Below, in pieces: positions 31,886 through 41,938 of a stretch of 64,000 nt of DNA; within the stretch, counting starts at the first letter, position 1; every line of letters starts with the position of its first letter. The notes under the pieces are model-generated. The model made no database searches. It saw nothing but the letters and a program-made list of their open reading frames with translations, and was not told the origin of the DNA. The stretch lies in NCBI GenBank assembly GCA_964496695.1, contig CAZCBE010000005.1, positions 67,588 through 131,587 of the forward strand. The letters are read 5' to 3'. Origin of the DNA: SXTU01 sp964496695. Its GTDB lineage: Bacteria > Verrucomicrobiota > Verrucomicrobiia > Limisphaerales > SXTU01. Position numbers and translations under genes: made by a program.

Positions 31886-33169
31886 ATGGACGTTAAGCTC
31901 CCCAATCTCGGCGAAGGCGCCGACACCGGCACCGTGGTCAACCTGCTCGTCAAGGCAGGCGACACTGTCACCGCCGGCCAGGGCCTTCTCGAACTCGAAA
32001 GCGAAAAGGCTGTAGCCACCATTCCGGCTCCTGAAGCCGGCGTGGTCACGCAGGTCTTCATCAAGCTCGGCGACAAGGTCAGCGTCGGCCAGCGCCTGCT
32101 GGCCCTCGACGAGGCCGGCAGCGCCGCCCCGGCACCCGCCGCCGCCCCTGCCCCGGCTGCGGCAGCCAAGCGCGCTCCCGTGGCCGCCGCCGCACCGGCC
32201 GCTGCCGAAGCTCCGGTCGCTGACTTGCCTCCGCCGCAGCCCGGCGTAGAACCGACTGCCTCGCCCTCCATCCGCCGCATGGCGCGCGAGCTGGGCATTG
32301 ATCTCACGCAGGTCCGCGCCAGTGAGCGCGGTGGCCGCATCGTGATCGCCGACGTGCGCGCTTACATCGCCCACCTGCAGCGCCTCGCCGCCGCTCCGAA
32401 GGCTGCGCCCGCCGCTGCCGTGGCCGCAGAGAAACCCGCCGCCGAGCGCGTGGATTTCTCCAAGTGGGGCGAAGTCTCGAAGAAGCCCATGTCCATGCTG
32501 CGCAAGGTCATCGCGCGCCGCATGACGGAAAACTGGAACGCCATCCCGCACGTCACGCAGTTCGACGAAGCCGACATCACCGCTCTGCTGGAGCTGCGCA
32601 AGAAATTCGCCCCCGCCTACGAGGCCAAAGGCACGCGGCTCACGCTCACCTCCTTCGCGCTCAAGGCCGTCGCCGCCACGCTCAAGAAGCACCCGATCTT
32701 CAACAGTTCGCTCGACGAGGTGGCCGAGGAAATCGTGCTCAAGGAATACGTCCACCTCGGCCTGGCCGTGGACACCGACGCCGGTCTCATCGTCCCCGTC
32801 ATCCGCGACGCGGACAAGAAGAGCCTGCTGGAGCTGTCCAAGGACATCGAGGAATGTGCGAAGAAGGCCCGCGACCGCAAGGTCTCCGCTGATGACCTCA
32901 AGGGCGGCACGTTCACCATCTCGAACCAGGGCGGCATTGGTGGTGCGCATTTCACGCCCATCGTGAACAAGCCGGAAGTTGCCATCCTCGGCCTAGGCAA
33001 GGGCGCGCTGAAAGCAGTCGTGCGCGAGAAGCAGATCGTCCAGCGAATGCTCCTGCCCATCGCCATCAGCTATGACCACCGCGTCATTGACGGTGGTGCC
33101 GCCGCGCGGTTCACCGTGGACCTGCTCGCGGCCATCGAGGGCTTCTCCGAGAAGGAAGTTGCCCTGTAA
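31886..33169 (+). CDS. aceF: Dihydrolipoamide acetyltransferase (PDH E2)
   Basis: Core of the pyruvate dehydrogenase complex. 427 residues with, in order: one lipoyl domain (1-76; lipoylated Lys41 in ELESEKAVATIP), an Ala/Pro-rich flexible linker (77-115), a peripheral subunit-binding domain (about 122-160, PSIRRMARELGIDLTQVRASERGGRIVIADV), a second Ala-rich linker, and the catalytic domain (about 195-427). The active-site motif is SYDHRVIDGGAAARF. Only one lipoyl domain is present, unlike the three in E. coli. It lies 38 bp upstream of lpdA and both probably share a transcript. Confidence 0.96.
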   Translation: MDVKLPNLGEGADTGTVVNLLVKAGDTVTAGQGLLELESEKAVATIPAPEAGVVTQVFIKLGDKVSVGQRLLALDEAGSAAPAPAAAPAPAAAAKRAPVAAAAPAAAEAPVADLPPPQPGVEPTASPSIRRMARELGIDLTQVRASERGGRIVIADVRAYIAHLQRLAAAPKAAPAAAVAAEKPAAERVDFSKWGEVSKKPMSMLRKVIARRMTENWNAIPHVTQFDEADITALLELRKKFAPAYEAKGTRLTLTSFALKAVAATLKKHPIFNSSLDEVAEEIVLKEYVHLGLAVDTDAGLIVPVIRDADKKSLLELSKDIEECAKKARDRKVSADDLKGGTFTISNQGGIGGAHFTPIVNKPEVAILGLGKGALKAVVREKQIVQRMLLPIAISYDHRVIDGGAAARFTVDLLAAIEGFSEKEVAL

Positions 33170-33207
33170 GCCAACCACCGACTCAAACCTTTACCGCTTT
33201 CCCAAAC

Positions 33208-34620
<1,413 letters not shown>

Positions 34621-34668
34621 GACCGAACTCCGAAGCCGCGAGTGCCGGAAACGCGCCGACAGCAAGCG

Positions 34669-34766
34669 GAGCGCGGCGTTTACGCCGCAGAAAGCTGCGG
34701 CAGGAAAAGTGCGCTCGATCCGCCCGTGTCATTCTCCCGCTTCTGCGGCTTGAAGGCCGCGCTCCT
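34669..34766. repeat. REP doublet, GAGCGCGGCGTTTACGCCGC type
   Basis: The left arm GAGCGCGGCGTTTACGCCGC and the right arm TTCTGCGGCTTGAAGGCCGC then GCTCCTC. It is a sister copy of 8851-8948 with the same AAAAGTG spacer word, and lies between convergent lpdA and the kinase gene. Confidence 0.78.
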
Positions 34767-34830
34767 CCGCGTCCGTGTCCGCCGACTTCGGAATTCAATC
34801 TAGGCCGGGGGCGGGCCTGCCTGAACTGGC

Positions 34831-37800
34831 CTACAATCCAGCTTTCGCCGCCAGCGCAAGGCGGACCTTCTCGCCCAGCGCGGCCAGGTCAAAGGGCTTT
34901 TGCAGGAAGCCGGCGAGGCCCTTGCCAGTGAAGTTCGCGATGGCGTCCTGCTCGTTGAAGCCGCTCATCAGGATTACCTGCACGTCTGGGCGGATGCGTC
35001 GCATGAGGCTGAAGGCCTGCACCCCGTCGTAGTGTGGCATGGTCAAGTCCATCAGCACGAAGGCGAAGGCATCCGGCTGCCGTTGGAACGCCTCCACGCC
35101 CGCCCGTCCGTCCACCGCGACCGAGACCTTGAAGCCCAGCGTCTCGAGCAGGCGCGCGGCGATGACCCGCACGGTCTCCTCATCGTCCACCACCAGCACA
35201 TGGCCTTCGCCGCGCCAGTGCTCCATCCCCAACGCGGGCTGCAGTTCCTCGGCCATTCCGCCGCTGGCGACCGGCAGGAGGAGCTTGAAGGAACTGCCCT
35301 TGCCCGGTTCGCTATAGACCTTCAGCGCGCCGTGGTGGCCGCGCATGATGCCCAGCACGGCGGCCAGCCCGAGCCCGCGCCCGGTGAACTTCGTGGTGTA
35401 GAACGGGTCAAAGATGCGCGCCTTCACCTCGGGCGTCATGCCGCACCCGTTGTCGCTGATTTCCAGGAACACGTAGTCGCCCTCCGGCAGTTCGGGAGCC
35501 AGATAAGTGGTGGTCAGGTAGGCCCGGTCCACGCGCATGAGGCCGGTGGTGATCGCGATGATGCCGCTCCGCTCGCCGATGGCCTCCGACGCGTTGATGA
35601 CGAGGTTCATCACGATCTGCCGCAACTGCGTGGGATCGCCTTCCACCGGGGGCACGCCGGGGCCGAAGTTGAATCGCAGCACGACCTTCTTGCTGATGGA
35701 GACCTCCAGCAGGTGGGTGGTGTCCTCCACCAGCCGCGCCAGGTCCACACGCTGCAACTGGAAGCGGCCACGGCCCGAATAGGCAAGCATCTGCTTGCAC
35801 AGGTCGGCGGCCCGCAGCGAGGTCTTTTCGATCTGCTCCAGCGAGGGATGCAGCGGAGAATTCTTCGGCAGGTCAAAGCGGAGCAGGCTGGCGTTGCCGA
35901 GAATGCTGGTCAGGAGATTGTTGAAGTCGTGCGCGATGCCGCCGGCCAGCACGCCGAGGCTTTCGAGCTTCTGGCTTTCCACCATCTTGCGCTCGATGCC
36001 GAAACGCTCGCGTTCCGCCCGCTGGCGCTCGAAGGCCGCACCCAGCACCCCGGCGGCCACATGCAACGCGTCGGTCTCCACCGCTGTCCAGCCCCGCTCG
36101 TGCCGGCACTCGCCCAGCCCCAGCACGCCCCACCACCGGGTGCCGGTGAAGATGGGCACGACGAGCAGTGAACGCGCGGCGAGGCGCTCCAGGATCGGCC
36201 GCTCGCAGGGCGCAAACTCACGGACGTGGCCCGCGATGATCCGGCCGCCGCCCAGTTCGGCGGCCCAGCGCTCGAAGCCCGCTTCGCGATACGCGAAGCT
36301 TTCCCAGACCGGATCAATCGTGACAGTGCGGACGCCCTCGGCCACCCATTCGGCACGCCGGCTGGCCAGCAGTTCGCCGTTGGCCGAGGTGCGGTTTTCA
36401 AAGACAAACACCCGGCTGGCCCCCGTTGCGCTGCCAATGGCGGCCAGCACATGGCCCAGCGTCTCGTCATCCGGCTGGCTTCGCACGAGTTCGTCCGCCG
36501 TGCGCGCCACGGCATGCAGGACCGCGTCGCGCCGCTCCACCGCCTGCCGGGCCAGCTTCCGCTCGGTGACGACCTCCGTGAACATGATCAGGCCGCCGAT
36601 CTGCCCGCCAGCATCACGCCAGGGATGGATTTCCCAGCGCACCCAGTCCGTCTGCCCATCCGCCCGGGGAAACACGTCTTCTTCGCACCGCTCCACCACC
36701 CCGGCCAGACAACGTCGGTGAATTTCCTTCCACCGTTCGGGGACTTCGGGAAACACCTCGTAGTGGCTCTGACCGATGATGTCCACCTCGCCGAGCCGGT
36801 AGTCTTCCAACCAGCGGCGGCTGGCCGCGAGATAGCGCATCTCGCGGTTGAACATGGCCACGGCCGCGGGCGTGTGCTCGACGAAGAGCCGCATCTGCTC
36901 CTCCCGCTGCCGGAGCGCCGTGATGGCTTCCACGCGCGCGGTCACATCAAACGCGGTGCCCCCCACCCACCGTTTCCCTCTGGGCCCGGCGAACGGAAAC
37001 TTCACCACCAGCCAGTGGCGCGTCCAGCCATCATCGCCCGGCACCTGCTCGATGAACTGCTGCGCTTCGCCCGTGTTCAGCACGGCCAGATCGTTTGCCC
37101 GGAGGCTGGCGGCCACTGCCTCGGGCATGAACTCGTGGTCGCCCCGGCCCAGCACCTCCCCGGCCTCGCGCTGGAACAGCGCGGCCAGCGCGGGATTCAC
37201 GAAGGCATACCGGAACTCCTCGTCTTTGAGCCACGCGGGCGCGGGCAGGTTGTCCGTGAACGCCCGGAAACGCGCCTCGCTCTCGCGCAACGCCTCCAAG
37301 AACCGGTGGCGCTCGGTGATGTCCCACGCGATGACCTGCAGGCCGGTGATGGTCCCCGCCTCATCGCGCAGCGCCGTCTTGCTCACCCGCGCGAACGACA
37401 CCTGAGGTCCCAGCGCCGTGCATTCCTCTGTCTCCAAAGGCTCCCCGGTCGCTATCACACGCTCGTCATCGGCCCTGAACTTGGCCGTCAGTTCCGGCGG
37501 GAAGAAGTCGGCATCGGATTTCCCCAGGATGGCCTCGGCCGGCCGGCCCAGGCTGGCGGCGAAGTGTTCGTTCACGAAGGTGAAGCGGCCCGCCCGGTCC
37601 TTGCGGAAGACAAACTGCGGCAGATGGCGCACGAGCGACTGATAAAGGTTTTCCGACTCCCGGAGCTTCTGCGCAGTGCGGTGCAGTTCCGCCGTGCGCA
37701 GGTTCACCCGCGCCTCCACCACCTCGCGGCGGCGGTGCAGCGACTGCACGAAGCCGGCCGCCATGACCGTCACCAGCAGCGTGCTGGCCAGTGCCCCCCA

Positions 37801-38802
37801 GCGGTTGAGCGTCCGCTGCGCGGCCAGCCACTCCGGCGTGGGCCGGTAATAAAAGGTGAGCGGCAGGCTGTTGATCTTGACCATCAGCTCGCGGTGCAGC
37901 CCCGCGTGCATCGCCGCCACCAGCTCCACCGGGGCCATCTGCAACTGGTCGGCGTCCGCGATGAAATGGGCGGCCTCGTTCGTCCCCGGCCCGAACGGCA
38001 CGCTGAACAGCATGTCCACACCGGAGTCCGACTGAAACCGCGAGAGCGCCGCCACCAGGTCTGAACTGCGCACATAGGCCAGCAGAAAGCCAGTAATCCG
38101 GGTGCGCCGCTCCTCCACGGAATTCATCTCCGCCCGGGCCGGGAAGATGGGCAGAATGAAGACGAAGGTCGGGAGCTGGTTCGTCCCCACGCGGGTCTCC
38201 AGCACCGGCTCGCCCGCATCCCGCGCGGCGAACATCTTGTCCCGGTAGCCAGCCTCCGAGGCGACATCTCCACCAACGGGTTCCAGCGCCTGCGGCGGCG
38301 AGGCATAGCGGCGCGGAAAGTATTCCGCACGCGCCGCGGACTTCACCCAGGCCTGGTCCGCCGCCAGTTCACGGATGTCCGGGTCCGCCACGCCCGCCCG
38401 GCGCAGTTCGGCTTCGAACGCGGCCCGGTCCTGGCCCGCCACCCGGGGTGCCCAGTGCAGCGCGAGCAGGGGCATGCCCTGAGACCGAAGCAGCCCGGCG
38501 GACGCCTCCACCTGGTTGGTCATCAGGCCCGACGCGGGGTCGTGGAGCTTCTGGATGGAAGCCAGCAACAGCGCGTATTTGTCGAGCGTCTGGCGGACAT
38601 TGAGATGCTGGGCCATCGCCCGCCGATGAAACTCCGCCTCCGCCCGCTCCGCCTCCTGGGCGCCGATCAGCCGGAAAATCCAGACCGCCGTAGTGATGCC
38701 CAGCAGGCCGATCAGAAGCACCGAGGAATGGTAACGCGGCCTCGGCGCGGGGACCGCACCGGTTCGCGCCGGGAAGTTGTTAGATTCCTCCGCCGAGCCC
38801 AT
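34831..38802 (-). CDS. Hybrid sensor histidine kinase with CHASE, three PAS, GAF and receiver domains
   Basis: 1323-residue membrane-bound hybrid kinase. Order: helix 1 (about 27-45), periplasmic CHASE-like sensor (about 50-330, with LDKYALLLASIQKLHDP), helix 2 (about 336-354), PAS domains at about 385-500, 510-625 and 637-745, a GAF domain (about 765-925), and the dimerisation domain with the phospho-acceptor His958 in LAGGIAHDFNNLLTSIL. The ATPase domain follows (about 1055-1178; NLVINASEAIG, DNGCGM, GRGLGLAAVLG), then a receiver domain (about 1200-1318; Asp1252 in LMDLTMP). The HDFNN form of the H-box is that of the HisKA group in blended-sensor kinases. No response regulator gene is adjacent. 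CHASE domains bind small extracellular ligands; the ligand is unknown. Confidence 0.92.
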   Translation of the reverse strand: MGSAEESNNFPARTGAVPAPRPRYHSSVLLIGLLGITTAVWIFRLIGAQEAERAEAEFHRRAMAQHLNVRQTLDKYALLLASIQKLHDPASGLMTNQVEASAGLLRSQGMPLLALHWAPRVAGQDRAAFEAELRRAGVADPDIRELAADQAWVKSAARAEYFPRRYASPPQALEPVGGDVASEAGYRDKMFAARDAGEPVLETRVGTNQLPTFVFILPIFPARAEMNSVEERRTRITGFLLAYVRSSDLVAALSRFQSDSGVDMLFSVPFGPGTNEAAHFIADADQLQMAPVELVAAMHAGLHRELMVKINSLPLTFYYRPTPEWLAAQRTLNRWGALASTLLVTVMAAGFVQSLHRRREVVEARVNLRTAELHRTAQKLRESENLYQSLVRHLPQFVFRKDRAGRFTFVNEHFAASLGRPAEAILGKSDADFFPPELTAKFRADDERVIATGEPLETEECTALGPQVSFARVSKTALRDEAGTITGLQVIAWDITERHRFLEALRESEARFRAFTDNLPAPAWLKDEEFRYAFVNPALAALFQREAGEVLGRGDHEFMPEAVAASLRANDLAVLNTGEAQQFIEQVPGDDGWTRHWLVVKFPFAGPRGKRWVGGTAFDVTARVEAITALRQREEQMRLFVEHTPAAVAMFNREMRYLAASRRWLEDYRLGEVDIIGQSHYEVFPEVPERWKEIHRRCLAGVVERCEEDVFPRADGQTDWVRWEIHPWRDAGGQIGGLIMFTEVVTERKLARQAVERRDAVLHAVARTADELVRSQPDDETLGHVLAAIGSATGASRVFVFENRTSANGELLASRRAEWVAEGVRTVTIDPVWESFAYREAGFERWAAELGGGRIIAGHVREFAPCERPILERLAARSLLVVPIFTGTRWWGVLGLGECRHERGWTAVETDALHVAAGVLGAAFERQRAERERFGIERKMVESQKLESLGVLAGGIAHDFNNLLTSILGNASLLRFDLPKNSPLHPSLEQIEKTSLRAADLCKQMLAYSGRGRFQLQRVDLARLVEDTTHLLEVSISKKVVLRFNFGPGVPPVEGDPTQLRQIVMNLVINASEAIGERSGIIAITTGLMRVDRAYLTTTYLAPELPEGDYVFLEISDNGCGMTPEVKARIFDPFYTTKFTGRGLGLAAVLGIMRGHHGALKVYSEPGKGSSFKLLLPVASGGMAEELQPALGMEHWRGEGHVLVVDDEETVRVIAARLLETLGFKVSVAVDGRAGVEAFQRQPDAFAFVLMDLTMPHYDGVQAFSLMRRIRPDVQVILMSGFNEQDAIANFTGKGLAGFLQKPFDLAALGEKVRLALAAKAGL

Positions 38803-38905
38803 TCACCGAGGCTACCGGCCAGTCATCGGCTTGGCAATGACGCGGACCCCCATCCTGGCATCGGGCCATCCCTCAGCCGCTGCGGAACGATGCCGCATCG
38901 TTGGC

Positions 38906-40264
38906 TCAGACTTGGAACCACTCTTTTGAGAAGACAATCCGGGTCTTCTTCGCCACGGCTTCGCTCGCCTTGAGCACGCTGACCGTGGCCTCGAAGCCGT
39001 CCTGGGCCGTCGCCCCCGGCTGCCGGGGCACGGTGGCCAGGTGCTTGACCAGCGCGGCCTTGTCGGCGTCGCCGAAGGTGGCCTTGAAGTCGTCCACCGC
39101 GTTGCCAACCTCGTTGACGTTCGTGAGGAACGCCTCCATGGCCGCCTGCAAGGACGTGTTCACCGGCGAAGTTTCCTCGGCCTGATCGCCCTGTGCGACG
39201 AGCTTGGTGGCGTTGGCCACGAGCGCGATGCCCGTTTCCTTGTGGAAGTTGTCCTTGCGCGCGTAAACCTCCCAGCCCAGCAGCGGCGCGTCGGACTCCT
39301 TGAACATCCACGCCTTGGCCCCGCGCATCATCACGGCGGCGTCGGTGCCGTAGATCATCTCGTAATCCGAGTCAAACGAGTTGGCCAGCGAAGCGTCGTA
39401 GATGAAGTTCACACCCTGCCCATACTCGAAGACGCACTGCGCAGTGTCCGCCACCGTGCGCCCGTCGTTCCATTGCAGGATGCCGCCAAAGCCGGTGACG
39501 GCGGCGGGCAGGTCGCGGAGGAACCACGAGTTGTTGTCCACCTGGTGGATGCCGATCTCACCGACCAAACCAGCACTCTGCTCCTGGCGCAGATGCCAGT
39601 TGATCTCGCGCTCGCGGTCGGGATTTGGTGAGGCCTTGCGCCAGCTCTGCTTCTTGTGCCATTGCGCACGGGCGAAGAGATTTCGGCCTAGCGCACCCGA
39701 GCGGACGAACTGGAGGAGGAAGTGCCGCTGCGCGTCGGAGCGAAGCTGAAGGCCGGCTTGAAACACCGCCGTGGGGGTGTTCTTCGCCGCCTGCGCGATG
39801 GCACGCGCGTCTTCGACCGTGTGCGCCAGCGGGGCCTCGCAATAAACGTGCTTCCCGGCGGCGAGCGCCTCGGTCACGAGCTGCTTATGCTGATGCGTGG
39901 GCGTGGCGATGACCACGGCCTGCACGTCCTTGTTGGCGAGCACCTTCTTGTAATCGCTCTCCTGCGCTGCGCCCGGAGCATTGTCCGTTGTGCGCTTGAG
40001 CATGGCCGGGTAGGTGTCGCAGATGGCGACGATCTTCGCCTCCTTGGTGCGACCCAGCGCGTTGATGATCTCGCGGCCCCACGGCCCCAGACCGATGACG
40101 GCGACGTTCACGGTGAACGCGGCCTTCTTCTCGGCAGGAGCTTGGGCCTGCGCACGCAGCTCGACCGCGCCCAGCGCGGCCAGCATGGCGGCAAACGAGC
40201 CACGTTGCACAAAAGCGCGGCGGTTCAAGTCAGTCAGGGCGTCCGGTGAAGCGGTCGGATTCAT
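38906..40264 (-). CDS. Tat-exported Gfo/Idh/MocA family oxidoreductase
   Basis: 452-residue NAD(P)-dependent oxidoreductase. Residues 1-38 contain a twin-arginine signal, LNRRAFVQRGSFAAMLAALGAVELRAQA, so the enzyme should be exported folded with its cofactor. The Rossmann motif VAVIGLGPWGREIINALG and the family loop EAPLAHTVEDARAI (EKP-like, here EAP) come next, followed by the C-terminal alpha/beta domain with GEIGIHQVDNNSWFL. Verrucomicrobiota and Planctomycetota carry many exported members thought to act on sugars in the periplasm. The Lys of the usual EKP motif is replaced by Ala (EAP), which may weaken catalysis. Substrate unknown. The gene is adjacent to the kinase on the same strand but across a 103-bp gap. 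Confidence 0.9.
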   Translation of the reverse strand: MNPTASPDALTDLNRRAFVQRGSFAAMLAALGAVELRAQAQAPAEKKAAFTVNVAVIGLGPWGREIINALGRTKEAKIVAICDTYPAMLKRTTDNAPGAAQESDYKKVLANKDVQAVVIATPTHQHKQLVTEALAAGKHVYCEAPLAHTVEDARAIAQAAKNTPTAVFQAGLQLRSDAQRHFLLQFVRSGALGRNLFARAQWHKKQSWRKASPNPDREREINWHLRQEQSAGLVGEIGIHQVDNNSWFLRDLPAAVTGFGGILQWNDGRTVADTAQCVFEYGQGVNFIYDASLANSFDSDYEMIYGTDAAVMMRGAKAWMFKESDAPLLGWEVYARKDNFHKETGIALVANATKLVAQGDQAEETSPVNTSLQAAMEAFLTNVNEVGNAVDDFKATFGDADKAALVKHLATVPRQPGATAQDGFEATVSVLKASEAVAKKTRIVFSKEWFQV

Positions 40265-40327
40265 GGGGGATATGATGGAGATGGTAAACGGGAAGGCAAC
40301 GCCAGAGGTGGCGGGCTCCAGGCCGTG

Positions 40328-40768
40328 TCAATCTGGAGGAACTCTCAGACCCAGCACACCAGCGAAATACCGGGCGTGGGGTTCATGGCCAAGAAAATGG
40401 CTGGCGTTGCTCAGCAGGGCAAGGCACGGATGCAGAATTTGCGTGGGAGCGACTTCCGGGGCATGGCGATCACGAGCAAGCTGAGTCGCCAGCATGAGCG
40501 CATGGTCATAATCCACCGGCACCAGTTTGATCACCTGCTCAGCTTGGAAATAGGCCAGTGTTCGCCGGCTTTCCGTGATGCCTTCAGCGTTGAAGTATGA
40601 GTCGTGACGCATCCGGTTTAGCAAGGCTTCCAGTTGCAACAAATGAAGCCGGGTGATGATCGCTGGCAGCTCCACTGCGTTGCCGAGCAGCTTGGCCATG
40701 TCAGCCGAGCCACGCTGTTTGACCACCAGCGAGACAAGCTGCGGGAAATCAAGATACCAGCGCTCCAT
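40328..40768 (-). CDS. PIN-domain protein, VapC-like toxin with altered active site
   Basis: 146 residues with the outline of a type II VapC PIN toxin: MERWYLDFPQLVSLVV (Asp7), then ITRLHLLQLEALLNRM (Glu47), a middle helix pair, and a C-terminal APTQILHPCLALLSNASHFLGHEPHARYFAGVLGL. In active PIN nucleases the third and fourth acidic residues fall in DALHLA- and FxTxD-like segments; here those positions read Gln110 and Glu, so one acidic ligand is missing. The gene overlaps the preceding small gene by 20 nt. Start ATG 40768; a longer frame to 40831 lies entirely within the upstream gene. It may be an inactive or specialised toxin. Confidence 0.6.
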   Translation of the reverse strand: MERWYLDFPQLVSLVVKQRGSADMAKLLGNAVELPAIITRLHLLQLEALLNRMRHDSYFNAEGITESRRTLAYFQAEQVIKLVPVDYDHALMLATQLARDRHAPEVAPTQILHPCLALLSNASHFLGHEPHARYFAGVLGLRVPPD

Positions 40769-40997
40769 ACTTAGCCCAGGCCACGTCGCCGGGAAAGCCA
40801 TCCCCCCAGACTCGCCGCAACTCCGCCTCAATATCCGGCATCGCCGGCTTCTGCTTGCGCGAACTGGACTTGGCGTTGCTTCCCTCGCGTTTGCGTATGG
40901 CTGCGTTCCTACGCTTGATGAACTTGATCATCTCAGACAAGGGCAGGTCCTCGAAGCGCACCGGCTCAAGGTTGGCCCGTTTCGTCTTCGCTTTCAT
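40749..40997 (-). CDS. Small antitoxin-like protein overlapping the PIN gene
   Basis: 82 residues, basic in the first half (MKAKTKRANLEPVRFEDL, then IKFIKRRNAAIRKREGSNAKSSSRKQK) and ending with MPDIEAELRRVWGDGFPGDVAWAKY. Size, charge and the 20-nt overlap with the downstream PIN gene fit a VapB-type antitoxin, although I do not see a recognised AbrB or ribbon-helix-helix signature. The C-terminal amphipathic helix (IEAELRRVWG) would be the toxin-binding part. Start ATG 40997; the longer frame to 41186 crosses repeat copy E. The call rests mostly on gene arrangement. Confidence 0.5.
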   Translation of the reverse strand: MKAKTKRANLEPVRFEDLPLSEMIKFIKRRNAAIRKREGSNAKSSSRKQKPAMPDIEAELRRVWGDGFPGDVAWAKYGALVS

Positions 40998-41054
40998 GTC
41001 GGCATAGTCCCCCCGTTCACCTACCGGGTCAAATCCATCCTCACTCCATCGGAT

Positions 41055-41212
41055 ACATCCGCGCACTGCTCCCGAAGCGCGGCACTCCGGGCCGCAGCGG
41101 CAACCTTGCAGAACGTGCTTCGGAGATTCCAAAGCTTTTCCCTGCTGCCAGCCGCTGCGGCCCAGAGGGCCGCGCTCCGCCGTCATTCGAGGACATTGTC
41201 AAAAATGTGCCC
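41055..41212. repeat. TIR element family, degenerate copy E
   Basis: The outer ends ACATCCGCGCACTGCTCCC and GGACATTGTCAAAAATGTGC are weak inverted versions of the GGGCGCATC family. The inner arms AGCGCGGCACTCCGGGCCGC and GCGGCCCAGAGGGCCGCGCT are inverted repeats. The interior is closely related to copy F (44281-44432) in reverse orientation. Confidence 0.65.
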
Positions 41213-41231
41213 GTCACCACCACGTTCGCTG

Positions 41232-41846
41232 CTACTTCGCCAGCTCTTTGATCCGCATGTTGCGGAACCACACTGTGCCGTGGTCGCCTTGGAGAAAGAT
41301 CGGGCCGGGCTCGGTCACGTTCTTGTCAATCTCGCTGCCGGTGGCGACGTTGCACTCGACGTTGTCGTGGATCTTCCTGCCGTTGAGGGTGACGGTGATC
41401 TTGTTGCCGATGATCGTGGCCTCGGCGGTCTGCCACTCGCCGCCGGGCTTGCTGGCAAACTCGCTGGGCGCGGTCTGGTTGTAGATCGCGCCGTTGCCCT
41501 GCTTGCCGGGCTTGCCGCTCTTGAAGTCGCCAAGGATCTGGATTTCGTGCCGGCCGCGCAGGTAGAAGCCGCTGTTCGAGCCGTCGGGCACCTGAAACTC
41601 GTAGCGCACGGTGAAGTTCCAATACTTCTGCTCGGTGACCAGATCGGTGCCGTGCTCGCCTTTGTTCACTGTGTTCTTGAGCACGCCGTTCTCGATGGTC
41701 CACGAGTTGTGGCCGTTGGCGCGGCGGAGCTTCCAGCCAGCGGTGTCCTTGCCGTTGAAGAGGGGCTTGAAGCCGTCTTCGCTGTCGGCGGCGAAGGTGG
41801 TGACACTGAGCGCGAGGGCGGTGATGAGGACGAACAGTTGTTTCAT
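41232..41846 (-). CDS. Secreted DUF1080 (3-keto-disaccharide hydrolase-like) protein, copy 1
   Basis: 204 residues with the signal peptide MKQLFVLITALALSVTTFA. The DUF1080 concanavalin-like domain follows: GFKPLFNGKDTAGWKLRR, then TIENGVLKN, FTVRYEFQVPDGSNSGFYLRGRHEIQILGD and WQTAEATIIGNKITVTLNGRKI, ending DHGTVWFRNMRIKEL. Some family members cleave 3-keto-glycosides after oxidation by periplasmic Gfo/Idh enzymes; one such oxidoreductase is at 38906. Exported, probably periplasmic. The ThuA-like gene is upstream on the same strand. Start ATG 41846. Two further DUF1080 genes occur at 58749 and 59698. Confidence 0.92.
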   Translation of the reverse strand: MKQLFVLITALALSVTTFAADSEDGFKPLFNGKDTAGWKLRRANGHNSWTIENGVLKNTVNKGEHGTDLVTEQKYWNFTVRYEFQVPDGSNSGFYLRGRHEIQILGDFKSGKPGKQGNGAIYNQTAPSEFASKPGGEWQTAEATIIGNKITVTLNGRKIHDNVECNVATGSEIDKNVTEPGPIFLQGDHGTVWFRNMRIKELAK

Positions 41847-41861
41847 AATCTGACATGTCTG

Positions 41862-41930
41862 GCCCGCGGATAACACGGATGACGCGGATTCAAATCTTGT
41901 GCAACTGCTTTATCCGCGTCATCCGCGGGC
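41862..41930. repeat. Inverted repeat CCGCGGAT...ATCCGCGG
   Basis: GCCCGCGGAT and GACGCGGAT are mirrored by ATCCGCGTC and ATCCGCGGGC. A hairpin of about 20 paired bases is possible. It lies between the ThuA and DUF1080 genes and could reduce read-through between them. Confidence 0.75.
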
Positions 41931-41938
41931 AGTTGAAA

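Noticed and set aside
30193..32340. 715-codon minus-strand frame
   Set aside because: Antisense to aceE and aceF, with no recognisable motif.
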